Assembly (NCBI RefSeq): GCF_014281965.1 | Contig: NZ_JACFTB010000003.1 | Location: forward strand, 310,001 to 374,000 | Reading direction: 5' to 3' | Source of the DNA: Rhodococcus sp. BP22 | GTDB lineage: Bacteria; Actinomycetota; Actinomycetes; Mycobacteriales; Mycobacteriaceae | DNA: 64,000 bases | Shown: positions 46,019 to 54,847 of the stretch, piece after piece | Layout of the letters: every line of letters begins with the position of its first letter | Numbering within the stretch: the first letter of the stretch is position 1 | Position numbers and translations under genes: made by a program | The notes under the pieces: generated by a model | What the model was told of the DNA's origin: nothing | Databases searched by the model: none | What the model saw: the letters and a program-made list of their open reading frames with translations, nothing else

Positions 46019-46117
46019 AGAGCAGTAGCTTTCGTATATTGCGCTGGACGTCCGTGTCTGCGCAGTCGGTCTCGACAGGAGATTGCGCAGACACGGGCTA
46101 CGACGAAGGAGATGCAT

Positions 46118-47845
46118 TTGCGGCGAGCGCGCCCCCTGGGCATCGGAACCATCGCATTGGTTCTGCCCACTCTGGTTCTCGCAGCATGCACCGCCAACCC
46201 GCCGCCTCCGGTCGAGAGCGAACCGACACCCGTCATCACGACGACGGAAGTTCCCGTCGAGACCGGAGATCCCGTCGTCGTCGCGATCGACGATGTCGGC
46301 ATCGGATTCAATCCGCATCTCTTGTCGGACCAGTCGCCCGCCAACTCCGCGGTGAGCGCACTCGTCCTACCGAGTCCGTTTCGGCCGGCCACCGATCCGT
46401 CGAACCCCGCGATCACCACGTGGCTCCCGGACCCTTCACTCTTGTTGTCCGCCGAGGTGACTTCGCAGAATCCGTTCACGGTCACCTATCAGCTCCGCAA
46501 CGAAGCTCAGTGGTCCGACAGTGCGCCGATCGCCGCCGAGGACTTCCGGTATCTCTGGCAACAAATGATCTCGCAACCCGGAGTCATCGACCCGGCAGGC
46601 TACGGCCTCATCGATAACGTTGCCTCCTCCGGTGGCGGCAAGAGCGTCGCCGTGACATTCGCCGCGCCGTATCCGAATTGGCGACGACTCTTCTCCGATT
46701 TGCTCCCGAGCCATCTCCTCAAAGATTCCCCCGGTGGATTCGAAACCGGTCTCGTCGACAATGTGCCGGTCTCCGGCGGTCAGTTCAGTGTCAAGTCGAT
46801 CGACGAAGGACGCGACGAAATCCTTCTCGAACGCAACGATCGATTCTGGGACGAACCGGCGAAGCCTGACCGAATCCTGCTTCGTCGAGGCGGGACTTCT
46901 GCCCAGTTGGCCGACTCGCTTCGGTCGAAAGACGCTCAGGTAGCCCAGGTTCGGGCAAGTACCGCTACGAGGGCGCAGCTGGCGGCAATACCAGGGGTCC
47001 GCACCGACGTCAGGTTTCAGCCACGCGTTCTCGATCTGACCCTCAACGGCCGAACCACGATGCTGTCGGATCCAAACGTGCGAGCGGGGATCTTCGGCCT
47101 TCTCGATCCGGCACTGCTGTCGACGGTTGCAGCAGGGACAGGATCGGCCGATCACCCAGCGCGCGCTCAACTGTCGGGCCCCTCCGACCCTGGTTATGCC
47201 CCAAGTGCTCCCGCTCCGATCGACCGCCAGAGTGCGCTCGCACTACTCGCCGGAGCCGGATTCGTACCAGGTCCGGACGGGGCGCTCGAAAAAGACGGAT
47301 TTCCAGTCGAATTCGTCATCGGAGCAGTAGAGGATGATTCCACCTCGCTCGCCGTCGCAAACACTGTCGCCGACCAACTGGGAGGCGTGGGCATCGATGC
47401 ATCGGTGACCCCGTTGCCACCCGAAGAGTTGTACAGCACGGCACTCGTAGACGGCGGGATCGACGCACTGGTCGGATGGACAAGTGTAGGAAACGATCCC
47501 GCGACCGTGATGGCGTCGAGATTCGGGTGCCCACCGGCTCCGGCCCCGACTCAGTCGGGTGTCACCAACGAGCCCAAGGCACGTCCGCCGAGCAACCTCT
47601 CCGGCTTATGTGTGCCGGAGTTGCAGAATTCGGTGAATCTGGCTCTACGCGGCGAACTTCCGGCGGACCGGCTGATCGCCGAAGCAGAGCCGAAATTGTG
47701 GGCGTTGTCCGCGGTTCTCCCGATCATGCAGGATTCGTCCGTTGTCGCCGTCGGCACCGGTGTCGAAGGTGTGTCGTTGGCAGGACCGATCGAGGTAGGC
47801 ATCTTCGGTGATGCTGCGCAGTGGATGAGGACCAAGACCAAGTGA
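46118..47845 (+). CDS. lpqW: LpqW-like lipoprotein, solute-binding fold
   Basis: This 575-residue lipoprotein has a signal peptide ending in the lipobox L-A-A-C near residue 24 and the fold of ABC-transporter family 5 peptide-binding proteins (S-B-P_bac_5, about 85-500). LpqW in mycobacteria steers phosphatidylinositol mannosides toward lipoarabinomannan, partly by affecting PimE and MptA; pimE is in this window. The start is likely TTG 46118: GAAGGAG (46105-46111) leaves 6 bases to TTG but none to ATG 46112. Its stop overlaps the mshB GTG by 4 bases. Confidence 0.9.
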   Translation: MRRARPLGIGTIALVLPTLVLAACTANPPPPVESEPTPVITTTEVPVETGDPVVVAIDDVGIGFNPHLLSDQSPANSAVSALVLPSPFRPATDPSNPAITTWLPDPSLLLSAEVTSQNPFTVTYQLRNEAQWSDSAPIAAEDFRYLWQQMISQPGVIDPAGYGLIDNVASSGGGKSVAVTFAAPYPNWRRLFSDLLPSHLLKDSPGGFETGLVDNVPVSGGQFSVKSIDEGRDEILLERNDRFWDEPAKPDRILLRRGGTSAQLADSLRSKDAQVAQVRASTATRAQLAAIPGVRTDVRFQPRVLDLTLNGRTTMLSDPNVRAGIFGLLDPALLSTVAAGTGSADHPARAQLSGPSDPGYAPSAPAPIDRQSALALLAGAGFVPGPDGALEKDGFPVEFVIGAVEDDSTSLAVANTVADQLGGVGIDASVTPLPPEELYSTALVDGGIDALVGWTSVGNDPATVMASRFGCPPAPAPTQSGVTNEPKARPPSNLSGLCVPELQNSVNLALRGELPADRLIAEAEPKLWALSAVLPIMQDSSVVAVGTGVEGVSLAGPIEVGIFGDAAQWMRTKTK

Positions 47846-48726
47846 GACTTCTTCTCGTTCATGCGCATCCGGACGACGAAACCATCACCACCGGTGGAAC
47901 TATCGCGCACTACGCGGGAGCAGGTGTAGAGGTCACGGTCCTCACCTGTTCACTCGGCGAAGAAGGCGAAGTCATCGGCGACCGGTGGGCAGGCCTCGTC
48001 GCAGACCGAGCCGATCAGCTCGGTGGATACCGAATTCACGAATTGCACAGGGCGCTGACAGCTCTCGGTGTCCAGAGTCCGACATTCCTGGGCGGCGCCG
48101 GACGGTGGCGTGACTCCGGCATGGCGGGTACCTCGGCGGCGCTCGATCCGCGGGCGTTCGTCAACGCCGACCGTGACGAGGCTCTGTCGGCAATACTCTC
48201 GGTCATCCGCACGATCCGGCCCCATGTCGTCGTCGCCTATGACCCCGAGGGCGGGTACGGACACCCCGACCATCAGCAAGTGCATTCGCTGGTGACGGAG
48301 GCTGTCGATATCGCAGACAGTGACCGCTACCCGGATGTTGGCGCACCGTGGGCGCCGCAGAAGCTCTACTGGACGGTTACCGGCGAAAAACAGCTGGTGC
48401 ATGGACTGGACTCGATCGCGGACATTCCCGACGGTTGGCGAATGCCCGAGCCCGGTGAACTGCCCAGTGTGCCCGAGGCGACCATCACCACCTCGATCGA
48501 TGTCAGCGGCGTTCTCGACAACAAACGCGCTGCACTCGAGGCACACGCCACCCAGGTGACCGTCGCGCCTTCGGGTACCGAGTACGCATTGTCGAACAAC
48601 ATCGCGCAGCCGATCCTGGCCGAAGAGCAGTTCGTTCTCGTTCGAGGCGATCGGGGAGAACTCGATGGGTCGGGTAGGGAAAGCGACCTGTTTGCCGGCG
48701 TCGTAGAATATGATCTGGATCACTAG
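47842..48726 (+). CDS. mshB: Mycothiol deacetylase MshB
   Basis: This 294-residue zinc metalloenzyme removes the acetyl group from N-acetyl-glucosaminyl-inositol in mycothiol synthesis. The zinc and catalytic residues are in A-H-P-D-D-E at residues 7-12 and H-P-D-H-Q-Q-V-H near 143. GTG 47842 is embedded in the lpqW stop (GTGA), so the two are translationally coupled. The longer open frame at 47821 is within lpqW. A very small gene and a membrane gene follow in the same direction, giving a likely four-gene operon. Confidence 0.95.
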   Translation: MRLLLVHAHPDDETITTGGTIAHYAGAGVEVTVLTCSLGEEGEVIGDRWAGLVADRADQLGGYRIHELHRALTALGVQSPTFLGGAGRWRDSGMAGTSAALDPRAFVNADRDEALSAILSVIRTIRPHVVVAYDPEGGYGHPDHQQVHSLVTEAVDIADSDRYPDVGAPWAPQKLYWTVTGEKQLVHGLDSIADIPDGWRMPEPGELPSVPEATITTSIDVSGVLDNKRAALEAHATQVTVAPSGTEYALSNNIAQPILAEEQFVLVRGDRGELDGSGRESDLFAGVVEYDLDH

Positions 48727-48767
48727 ATCTTCTTCAGTGCGGTCGGCCGAGCAGGGGAACACACAAG

Positions 48768-48926
48768 ATGTACAACTGGGTCGTGCAGGACGCCATCGTC
48801 GCGTTCGTCAATTCGCTGATACCTGATTTCCCCCGTCAGGAGATGCTTTATCAGTCGGGCCTCACCGATCTCGCGTCCGCGCTGAGCAACCTGCTGACCG
48901 CTTTGGGATACCCGCCGATCTCCTGA
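48768..48926 (+). CDS. Candidate 52-residue amphipathic small protein
   Basis: A short open frame begins at ATG 48768 and ends with TGA at 48924. Codons have the high GC third positions of neighbouring genes, which supports coding. GGGGA about 8-10 bases upstream could serve as ribosome-binding site. The protein is hydrophobic and acidic, with no signal peptide (M-Y-N-W-V-V-Q-D-A-I at the start, then L-S-N-L-L-T-A-L-G near the C-terminus), and could form an amphipathic helix. Size and helical character recall the short channel-forming PorA/PorH-type peptides of mycolata, but no sequence match is claimed. It lies between mshB and a membrane gene. Confidence 0.55.
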   Translation: MYNWVVQDAIVAFVNSLIPDFPRQEMLYQSGLTDLASALSNLLTALGYPPIS

Positions 48927-48954
48927 CCGCGGTGAGTACGCCAGTATTGGCTAC

Positions 48955-49392
48955 ATGATCTCGAAGGCCGCATCCAATGCTGTCGTCCTCGTGTCGAGGG
49001 CAACGCTCGCAGTACTGATATTCGACGGCTTTCTCTGCGGCGTACTGTCCGTATTCTTCCTCCCGGTCTACCTCGGGCCGGTGCCCTTTCCCGTCAGCGC
49101 ACTGCTGGCGGGAGTCGCCAACGTCATGCTCCTTTACGCCGCGCGCAAAGTAGCAGAACGACCCCTCGCCATCGCGTCGCCATTGATCGCTTGGGGTGTC
49201 GCAGTGCTGATCTGCATGTTCGGCGGCCCCGGCGGCGATGTGCTGTTGCTTTCCGATTGGCGAACGGCATTGTTGCTGGTGGCAGGTATCGCTCCGTCCG
49301 GGGTTCTGTTGTTCACCTGGAGGCTGACGGCGCTCACATCAGGCCCGCATGGGAACCGGCCGCCCGCAGCACGTCCTCGATCATCTGCGTAG
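48955..49392 (+). CDS. Conserved membrane protein (Rv1171-like)
   Basis: This 145-residue protein has four membrane segments at about 8-35, 40-65, 72-92 and 102-122, with a polar Pro/Arg-rich tail. By position between mshB and fbiC it corresponds to mycobacterial Rv1171, an unassigned membrane protein. Its last 59 bases overlap the convergent udgB gene. No catalytic motif is visible. Confidence 0.78.
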   Translation: MISKAASNAVVLVSRATLAVLIFDGFLCGVLSVFFLPVYLGPVPFPVSALLAGVANVMLLYAARKVAERPLAIASPLIAWGVAVLICMFGGPGGDVLLLSDWRTALLLVAGIAPSGVLLFTWRLTALTSGPHGNRPPAARPRSSA

Positions 49393-50110
49393 TCAACCGC
49401 CCGGTGAACGTGTTCTGTTGGCTGACGTGATAGCTACCGAACAACCGGATCGACCCCAGATCGACTTCGACGCCATGGCCGAATTTGGGTCGTGGACGCG
49501 GAATATCCCAGCCGTTCGCTGCCAGCACAGGTAGTAGTGCCTGCCAACCGAATCCGCCGAGGACGATCACCGATTTCAGCGTCGGCTTCAGCAAGCTCAA
49601 TTCGATGTCGAGCCACGTGCGGCAACGATCACGCTCGGTGACGGTCGGCTTGTTGTCCGGTGGAGCGCAATGAACCGGCGCAGTGATTCTGACCCCTCGC
49701 AACGTCAGGCCGTCGCCGATGTGAGTGGCCGTCGGTTGATTGGCAAGCCCAACGGCATGCAGCGCCGCATAGAGAAAGTCACCGCTGCGGTCCCCGGTGA
49801 ACATGCGCCCGGTGCGGTTGCCTCCGTGTGCGGCGGGTGCGAGGCCGACGATCAGGACCGACGCGTCCGCGGGCCCGAACCCGGGAACCGCCCTGCCCCA
49901 GTAGGTTTCGTCCCGAAACGCGGCTCGTTTCTCGGTTGCTACCTTCTCGCGCCAGGCGACCAGCCTGGGGCAAGCTCGGCAGGCACTGACGGCCAGGTCG
50001 AGTTCGGCGATGGTGGCAGGAGTGGAGCCTGCGGAATGACCATGGGGGTCAGGAGTGGAGCCTGCGGAATGACCATGGGATTCGGGGTCAGGAGTGTTCA
50101 GTGGGCCCAT
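49334..50110 (-). CDS. udgB: Family 5 uracil-DNA glycosylase UdgB
   Basis: This 258-residue iron-sulfur glycosylase removes uracil and other deaminated bases from DNA. Family 5 motifs are visible: G-L-A-P-A-A-H-G-G-N-R-T-G-R-M-F-T-G-D near residue 90 and S-Y-H-V-S-Q-Q-N-T-F-T-G-R near 228. Cysteines near 44, 47, 149 and 162 can bind the 4Fe-4S cluster. The first 30 residues are unusual: they contain H-S-A-G-S-T-P repeated, coded by copies of the window's 33-bp repeat. The ATG lies within the end of the PH-domain gene (50098-50110), so the three minus-strand genes are coupled. An in-frame start downstream of the repeat could also be used. Confidence 0.9.
   Translation of the reverse strand: MGPLNTPDPESHGHSAGSTPDPHGHSAGSTPATIAELDLAVSACRACPRLVAWREKVATEKRAAFRDETYWGRAVPGFGPADASVLIVGLAPAAHGGNRTGRMFTGDRSGDFLYAALHAVGLANQPTATHIGDGLTLRGVRITAPVHCAPPDNKPTVTERDRCRTWLDIELSLLKPTLKSVIVLGGFGWQALLPVLAANGWDIPRPRPKFGHGVEVDLGSIRLFGSYHVSQQNTFTGRLTTQMIEDVLRAAGSHAGLM
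50008..50073. repeat. 33-bp repeat, two copies inside the 5' end of udgB
   Basis: The identical 24-base core CAGGAGTGGAGCCTGC-GGAATGAC occurs at 50017-50040 and 50050-50073, exactly 33 bases apart, and a partial third copy (CAGGAGTG at 50089-50096) follows. The same core, with C for T near its end, forms the array at 52096-52227 on the minus strand. In udgB the repeat is read as an 11-residue unit with H-S-A-G-S-T-P. Confidence 0.85.
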
Positions 50111-51594
50111 TTGTCACCGGCTCCCGGGGTGACAGCGTCGATGAGGGGCCATGCCTGGTCTGCAGGAATGTCGAGAACTTCGTAGTGTCCGACGCCGGCC
50201 GGTGTGGCAGCGACGATTGTCGCCACACCGGCGCGCCGTTGGAAGAATGTTTGTCTGACCGTCCAACCGATGATCCCGGCGGCCTCCAGCGAGTGCCTGG
50301 TGCGGTCGAGAGAACCGTGACGGGTGATCAACCAGCCCGGCAACACTGCGTGGCCGAGGCCTCGATATCGATCCCATGCGACGAATACCGCTCCGATCAG
50401 CACCAGCACCATGGCAACCCACACGGTGGTCGGGATCGGAGCGCCGAGTGCTTCGGCGACCCCGAGCCCGGCGGCCACAACGAGTACCGGGACCACTGCA
50501 CGGGTGTATCTGCGACGCCTGGCTGCCGGTCCGTGCGGCGTCAGCGGCTTCTGCGCGTTCTCGTGCAGCCCCGCGTCACCGAGGACGACCGTCATCATGC
50601 GGAGCGCTTCGCGTGCGGGTGCTTGCGGTAACAGCAGTGACGATTCTTTCTTCTCCGCGCTGACCCCCGTCATGATCGCGTCGAGCTTGGCGCCCTTGGC
50701 GATCCGCAGCAGCAGAGGTTCGGACAGTGAGGTACCGCGAAGGCGTTTCCGGTCGAGCGTCGTCGAGCGAGTCTTGAGAAGTCCGTGGTTGACGTGGAGG
50801 CGGGCGCCGTCGTCGGTGACGGTCAGATTGCCGTACGCGATCAGGTAACGCGCGCATGCGAAGAGGCTGGCAATGACCAGCAGAATCAACAGTCCGACGA
50901 CGATCACCAGGGCGATACCGAAACGCTCCGCGGAGTCGATACTGCTGGAGACGAGGGAAGAATTTGCCACGCGCTCACCGAACCCGTATTGGAAGAGCAC
51001 CCCGACCGCCGCCGCGATGGCCACGACGCCGGTGAACGAGAACGGTGCATATCGGACCCACTCGGTCTTCCAGTGCGCAATCTCGGTTGCCGCGGCCGGC
51101 GCCTTCCTGAGTGCATCGGGCCCCCGCTCGGCTCGCTGCAACAGCTGTTCACGCAACGCGGGGACCACCCTCGAATCGAGCGCGTTCAATTCGAATTTCT
51201 CACCCTTGCCTGCCTGCTGGCCGGTGCCGATCCGCAAGATCGACAGACCGAGAAGCCGATGCATGACGCCCGCTTCGACGTCGACCGAGCGAATTCGGCT
51301 GCGCGGCACGGACAGTAGCTTCTTCTGAAACACCCCGGTGCGCAGTTGCACATGCACCGGGCCGATGCGATAACTGGTGGTGAACCAGCGCAGTAACGCG
51401 AACACCACCACCAGGGTCACGATGATCAATCCCCACAGATGATTACCGCTCCGACTGCCGATCACGAAAGACACGAACAGCACCGGTAGGACCTTGACCG
51501 CCTCGTTGACCGGATGAACCAACAGCATCCGCTTGTCCAGGCGCAGCCACGGTTGCTGCTCCTCAGCGACCAGAAGTTCGGTGTCGGTGCTCAC
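50098..51594 (-). CDS. PH-domain membrane protein (YdbT-like)
   Basis: This 498-residue protein contains bacterial PH-like (bPH_2) domains, near residues 65-150, 250-330 and 420-490, separated by membrane segments at about 35-75, 185-215, 230-255 and 365-410. Proteins of this kind include YdbT of Bacillus and are tied to cell-envelope stress or to resistance to bacteriocins. The GTG start at 51594 overlaps the stop of the smaller PH-domain gene (GTGA), and its own end overlaps the udgB start. The set is probably one operon. Function in this organism unknown. Confidence 0.85.
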   Translation of the reverse strand: MSTDTELLVAEEQQPWLRLDKRMLLVHPVNEAVKVLPVLFVSFVIGSRSGNHLWGLIIVTLVVVFALLRWFTTSYRIGPVHVQLRTGVFQKKLLSVPRSRIRSVDVEAGVMHRLLGLSILRIGTGQQAGKGEKFELNALDSRVVPALREQLLQRAERGPDALRKAPAAATEIAHWKTEWVRYAPFSFTGVVAIAAAVGVLFQYGFGERVANSSLVSSSIDSAERFGIALVIVVGLLILLVIASLFACARYLIAYGNLTVTDDGARLHVNHGLLKTRSTTLDRKRLRGTSLSEPLLLRIAKGAKLDAIMTGVSAEKKESSLLLPQAPAREALRMMTVVLGDAGLHENAQKPLTPHGPAARRRRYTRAVVPVLVVAAGLGVAEALGAPIPTTVWVAMVLVLIGAVFVAWDRYRGLGHAVLPGWLITRHGSLDRTRHSLEAAGIIGWTVRQTFFQRRAGVATIVAATPAGVGHYEVLDIPADQAWPLIDAVTPGAGDKWAH

Positions 51595-52079
51595 GTCGCG
51601 TCGCCCCACGTTCTTCCCGCGATCTCGGTGAGCTGAGCGACAGTACGATCGGCCACGTCCTTGTCCAAAGCCGTGATCTTGACCGCCCCCGCCGAGGACG
51701 CAGTGGTGACGGTGACCGTGGACAAACCCAGCATGCGGTCGATCGGCCCACGCTCGGTATCGACCGTCTGCACCCGCGAAATCGGTGCGATGCGTCGTTC
51801 CTGGTCGAACCAGCCGGTCAGCGTGTACACCGCCGTGTCACTGATCTCCCAACGATGCACGCGATATCGCCACACCGGGACGACAACGATATGGACGGCT
51901 GCGAACACGACCGACGCGGCGAAGACCGCCACATGGGGCCACGTCGTCCACTTGCCGTCGATCACGGCCCACACGAGTTGGGCGATGAACAGCGGAACCC
52001 ACATCAACGACGCGTTGATGGCCCACAATTGCCGCGCACGCGGACTCGGACGCCACGCAGGATCGGTCATTGTGATCAT
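51591..52079 (-). CDS. PH-domain membrane protein (YdbS-like)
   Basis: This 162-residue protein has two membrane segments at about 22-45 and 52-75 and one bPH_2 domain from about 80 to 155, with the pattern R-I-A-P-I-S-R-V-Q-T-V-D-T. It is the small partner of the adjacent YdbT-like protein, as in the ydbST pair of Bacillus. ATG 52079 is chosen; ATG 52070 is nearly as good. The open frame runs on upstream through the 33-bp repeat array, where it would give repeated S-G-A-C-G-T-T, but this is not likely protein. Confidence 0.85.
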   Translation of the reverse strand: MITMTDPAWRPSPRARQLWAINASLMWVPLFIAQLVWAVIDGKWTTWPHVAVFAASVVFAAVHIVVVPVWRYRVHRWEISDTAVYTLTGWFDQERRIAPISRVQTVDTERGPIDRMLGLSTVTVTTASSAGAVKITALDKDVADRTVAQLTEIAGRTWGDAT

Positions 52080-52095
52080 GCCCCAATCTAATCTC

Positions 52096-52227
52096 GTCGT
52101 CCCGCAGGCTCCACTCCTGCCCACTCCGGTCGTTCCGCAGGCTCCACTCCTGCCCACTCCGGTCGTTCCGCAGGCTCCACTCCTGCCCACTCCGGTCGTT
52201 CCGCAGGCTCCACTCCTGCCCACTCCG
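52096..52227. repeat. Array of four 33-bp tandem repeats upstream of fbiC
   Basis: Four units (52096-52128, 52129-52161, 52162-52194, 52195-52227) each start GTCGTTCCGCAGGCTCCA and end CTCCTGCCCACTCCG; the last three are identical and the first has one C for T. The array fills most of the gap between the divergent YdbS-like gene and fbiC. Inside each unit GCAGG and CCTGC can pair around a 7-base loop. The complementary core is also found in udgB and, degraded, at 63292-63315. Confidence 0.95.
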
Positions 52228-52274
52228 ACCACCGCCGGTGGCACGCCGACCCGTCGGTGGCGCATGATCGACTG

Positions 52275-54845
52275 GTGACCATGCTGCCTGATCCTGTAAC
52301 CGCCGCTGCTCCCGAACCAGAAAAGGTCCCCGCCCCCTCCGCAATGCGTCGCGTTCTACGGCGCGCCCGCGACGGGGTATCGCTCAATGTCGACGAAGCC
52401 ACGGTGCTGCTGCACGCACGCGGTGACGACCTGGTGGACCTCTGCACTTCGGCGTCGCGGGTGCGGGATGCAGGTCTCGAGTCCGCGGGCCGCCCCAAAA
52501 CGGTCTCCTACTCGCGCAAGGTGTTCATCCCGATCACTCGCCTGTGCCGCGACAAATGCCATTACTGCACGTTCGTGACGGTGCCGGGGAAGTTGCGCGC
52601 CGAGGGCCACGGACTGTTCATGGATCCGGACGAGATCATCGAGGTTGCGCGCAAAGGTGCGGAACTGGGATGCAAAGAAGCACTGTTCACCCTCGGAGAC
52701 CGGCCGGAAGATCGCTGGCCCGAGGCCAAGGAGTGGCTCGATTCCCGGGGTTACGACTCCACGTTGGACTACGTCCGGGCCATGTCGATCCGAGTCCTCG
52801 AAGAAACCGGATTGCTTCCCCATCTCAATCCTGGAGTCATGAGCTGGCAGGAACTCTCTCGCCTCAAGCCCGTCGCGCCGTCGATGGGAATGATGCTCGA
52901 GACGACCTCCCGCCGACTGTTCGAGGAAAAGGGTCAGGCTCACTACGGCAGCCCGGACAAGGATCCCGAGGTTCGGCTACGAACTCTGACCGATGCAGGA
53001 CGCCTCAACATCCCGTTCACCACCGGCATCCTCGTCGGAATCGGGGAAACCATCCGCGATCGCGCCGAGTCGATCATGGCTATTCGTAAGGTGCACAAGG
53101 CCTTCGGTCATGTGCAAGAGATCATCGTGCAAAACTTCCTCGCCAAGAACGACACCGTGATGCGAGATATGCCCGACGCAGGCATGGAGGAATTCCTCGC
53201 AACCATCGCGGTCACGCGGGTGCTGCTCGGGCCGTCGATGCGTATTCAAGCACCACCGAATCTCGTCGCGGCCGAAGAGACCGCGGCGTTGCTCGGCGCG
53301 GGCGTCGACGACTGGGGTGGCGTCTCTCCGCTGACTCCGGATCACGTGAACCCGGAACGGCCGTGGCCGAATCTCGACACGTTGGCGGAGCTGTCCGAGG
53401 CCGCCGGATACACGCTGACCGAGCGCACAGCAGCGCAACCGCAATACGTTCTCGCCGGCGCGCCATGGATCGATCCGCGTATCTCCGCGCACGTGAATGC
53501 ACTGGCAGATCCTAAGACCGGAATGGCGCGTGCCGGCGTCCTCCCGACGGGGCTTCCGTGGCAGGAGCCGGACGAGGAGTGGGTGTCCTCTGGTCGAGTG
53601 GATCTCAACACCGAGATCGACACCGAGGGGCGCAACACCGAAACCCGCAGCGACCTGGACAATGCATTCGGGGATTGGGAGTCCATCCGGGAGCAGGTAC
53701 GCGATCTGGCAGGCCTCGAACGCGTCGACAGGGATCTGGTGGCCGCACTCCGAGCGGCCGAGAAGGATCCAGCAGGTCTGTCCGACGAGCAGTACCTGGC
53801 GCTCGCGACGGCCGAGGGGACGGGAATGGACGCAGTCGCGGCCCTCGCCGACGACCTACGCAGGCAGGTCAATGGCGAGACCGTCACCTACGTCGTCAAC
53901 CGGAACATCAACTTCACCAACATCTGCTACACCGGCTGTCGGTTCTGTGCTTTCGCGCAACGCAAGGGCGACGCGGATGCGTTCACGCTGTCCACTGCCG
54001 AAGTGGCGGACCGCGCCTGGGAGGCGCATGCTCTCGGTGCAACCGAGGTCTGCATGCAGGGCGGTATCGACCCGGAACTGCCGGTCACCGGGTACGCGGA
54101 CCTGGTGCGTGCAGTGAAAGCGCGGGTGCCGTCGATGCACGTCCATGCGTTCTCGCCGATGGAGATCGTGAACGGGGCTTCGAGAGGTGGACAGTCGATT
54201 CGCGATTGGCTCGTCGAACTTCGTGCCGCGGGACTGGACACCATTCCCGGTACTGCAGCCGAGATCCTCGACGACGAGGTCCGCTGGGTGTTGACGAAGG
54301 GCAAGTTGCCTGCCGCGGAGTGGATCGAAGTTGTCACCACCGCACACGAAGTAGGCCTGCGATCGAGCTCGACGATGATGTACGGCCATGTCGACAATCC
54401 GTCGCATTGGGTCGGTCATATGAACGTGCTCAAGGGAATCCAGGACAAGACAGGTGGATTCACCGAGTTCGTCCCACTTCCGTTCGTGCATCAGTCCTCG
54501 CCGCTGTATCTGGCCGGAGCGTCGCGTCCCGGCCCGACCAACCGTGACAACCGAGCAGTGCATGCATTGGCACGGATCATGCTGCATGGACGTATCGACA
54601 GCATCCAGACTTCGTGGGTCAAGCTCGGCATCACCGGCACTCAGGCGATGCTCAACGGGGGCGCGAACGACCTCGGCGGCACGTTGATGGAAGAGACCAT
54701 CTCGCGGATGGCGGGAAGCCAGAACGGATCGGAGAAGACCGTCGCCGAGCTCCACGAGATTGCCAACGGGATCGGGCGCCCTGCCCGTGAACGCACGACG
54801 ACATACGGTCTCGTCGACAAGTTCCCCGCGGTTGGACTCGTCTGA
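52275..54845 (+). CDS. fbiC: FO synthase FbiC (CofG-CofH fusion)
   Basis: This 856-residue enzyme makes the deazaflavin FO, the chromophore of coenzyme F420, from tyrosine and a ribityl-pyrimidine. It is a fusion of two radical-SAM domains. The CofG half has the cluster motif C-R-D-K-C-H-Y-C near residue 92, and the CofH half has C-Y-T-G-C-R-F-C near 551. Both end in the usual barrels. Start is uncertain between GTG 52275, ATG 52281 and GTG 52257; none has a good ribosome-binding site. The four-copy repeat array stands just upstream. In mycobacteria fbiC is Rv1173 in the same order. Confidence 0.96.
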   Translation: MTMLPDPVTAAAPEPEKVPAPSAMRRVLRRARDGVSLNVDEATVLLHARGDDLVDLCTSASRVRDAGLESAGRPKTVSYSRKVFIPITRLCRDKCHYCTFVTVPGKLRAEGHGLFMDPDEIIEVARKGAELGCKEALFTLGDRPEDRWPEAKEWLDSRGYDSTLDYVRAMSIRVLEETGLLPHLNPGVMSWQELSRLKPVAPSMGMMLETTSRRLFEEKGQAHYGSPDKDPEVRLRTLTDAGRLNIPFTTGILVGIGETIRDRAESIMAIRKVHKAFGHVQEIIVQNFLAKNDTVMRDMPDAGMEEFLATIAVTRVLLGPSMRIQAPPNLVAAEETAALLGAGVDDWGGVSPLTPDHVNPERPWPNLDTLAELSEAAGYTLTERTAAQPQYVLAGAPWIDPRISAHVNALADPKTGMARAGVLPTGLPWQEPDEEWVSSGRVDLNTEIDTEGRNTETRSDLDNAFGDWESIREQVRDLAGLERVDRDLVAALRAAEKDPAGLSDEQYLALATAEGTGMDAVAALADDLRRQVNGETVTYVVNRNINFTNICYTGCRFCAFAQRKGDADAFTLSTAEVADRAWEAHALGATEVCMQGGIDPELPVTGYADLVRAVKARVPSMHVHAFSPMEIVNGASRGGQSIRDWLVELRAAGLDTIPGTAAEILDDEVRWVLTKGKLPAAEWIEVVTTAHEVGLRSSSTMMYGHVDNPSHWVGHMNVLKGIQDKTGGFTEFVPLPFVHQSSPLYLAGASRPGPTNRDNRAVHALARIMLHGRIDSIQTSWVKLGITGTQAMLNGGANDLGGTLMEETISRMAGSQNGSEKTVAELHEIANGIGRPARERTTTYGLVDKFPAVGLV

Positions 54846-54847
54846 GC

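Noticed and set aside
44444..46318. A 624-codon open frame antisense to typA
   Set aside because: It is a shadow of typA in a GC-rich genome; the plus strand encodes a complete, well-conserved GTPase and the antisense product shows no family pattern.
52096..52227. Repeat array considered as CRISPR
   Set aside because: The 33-bp units are directly adjacent with no spacers between them, and no cas genes are present.
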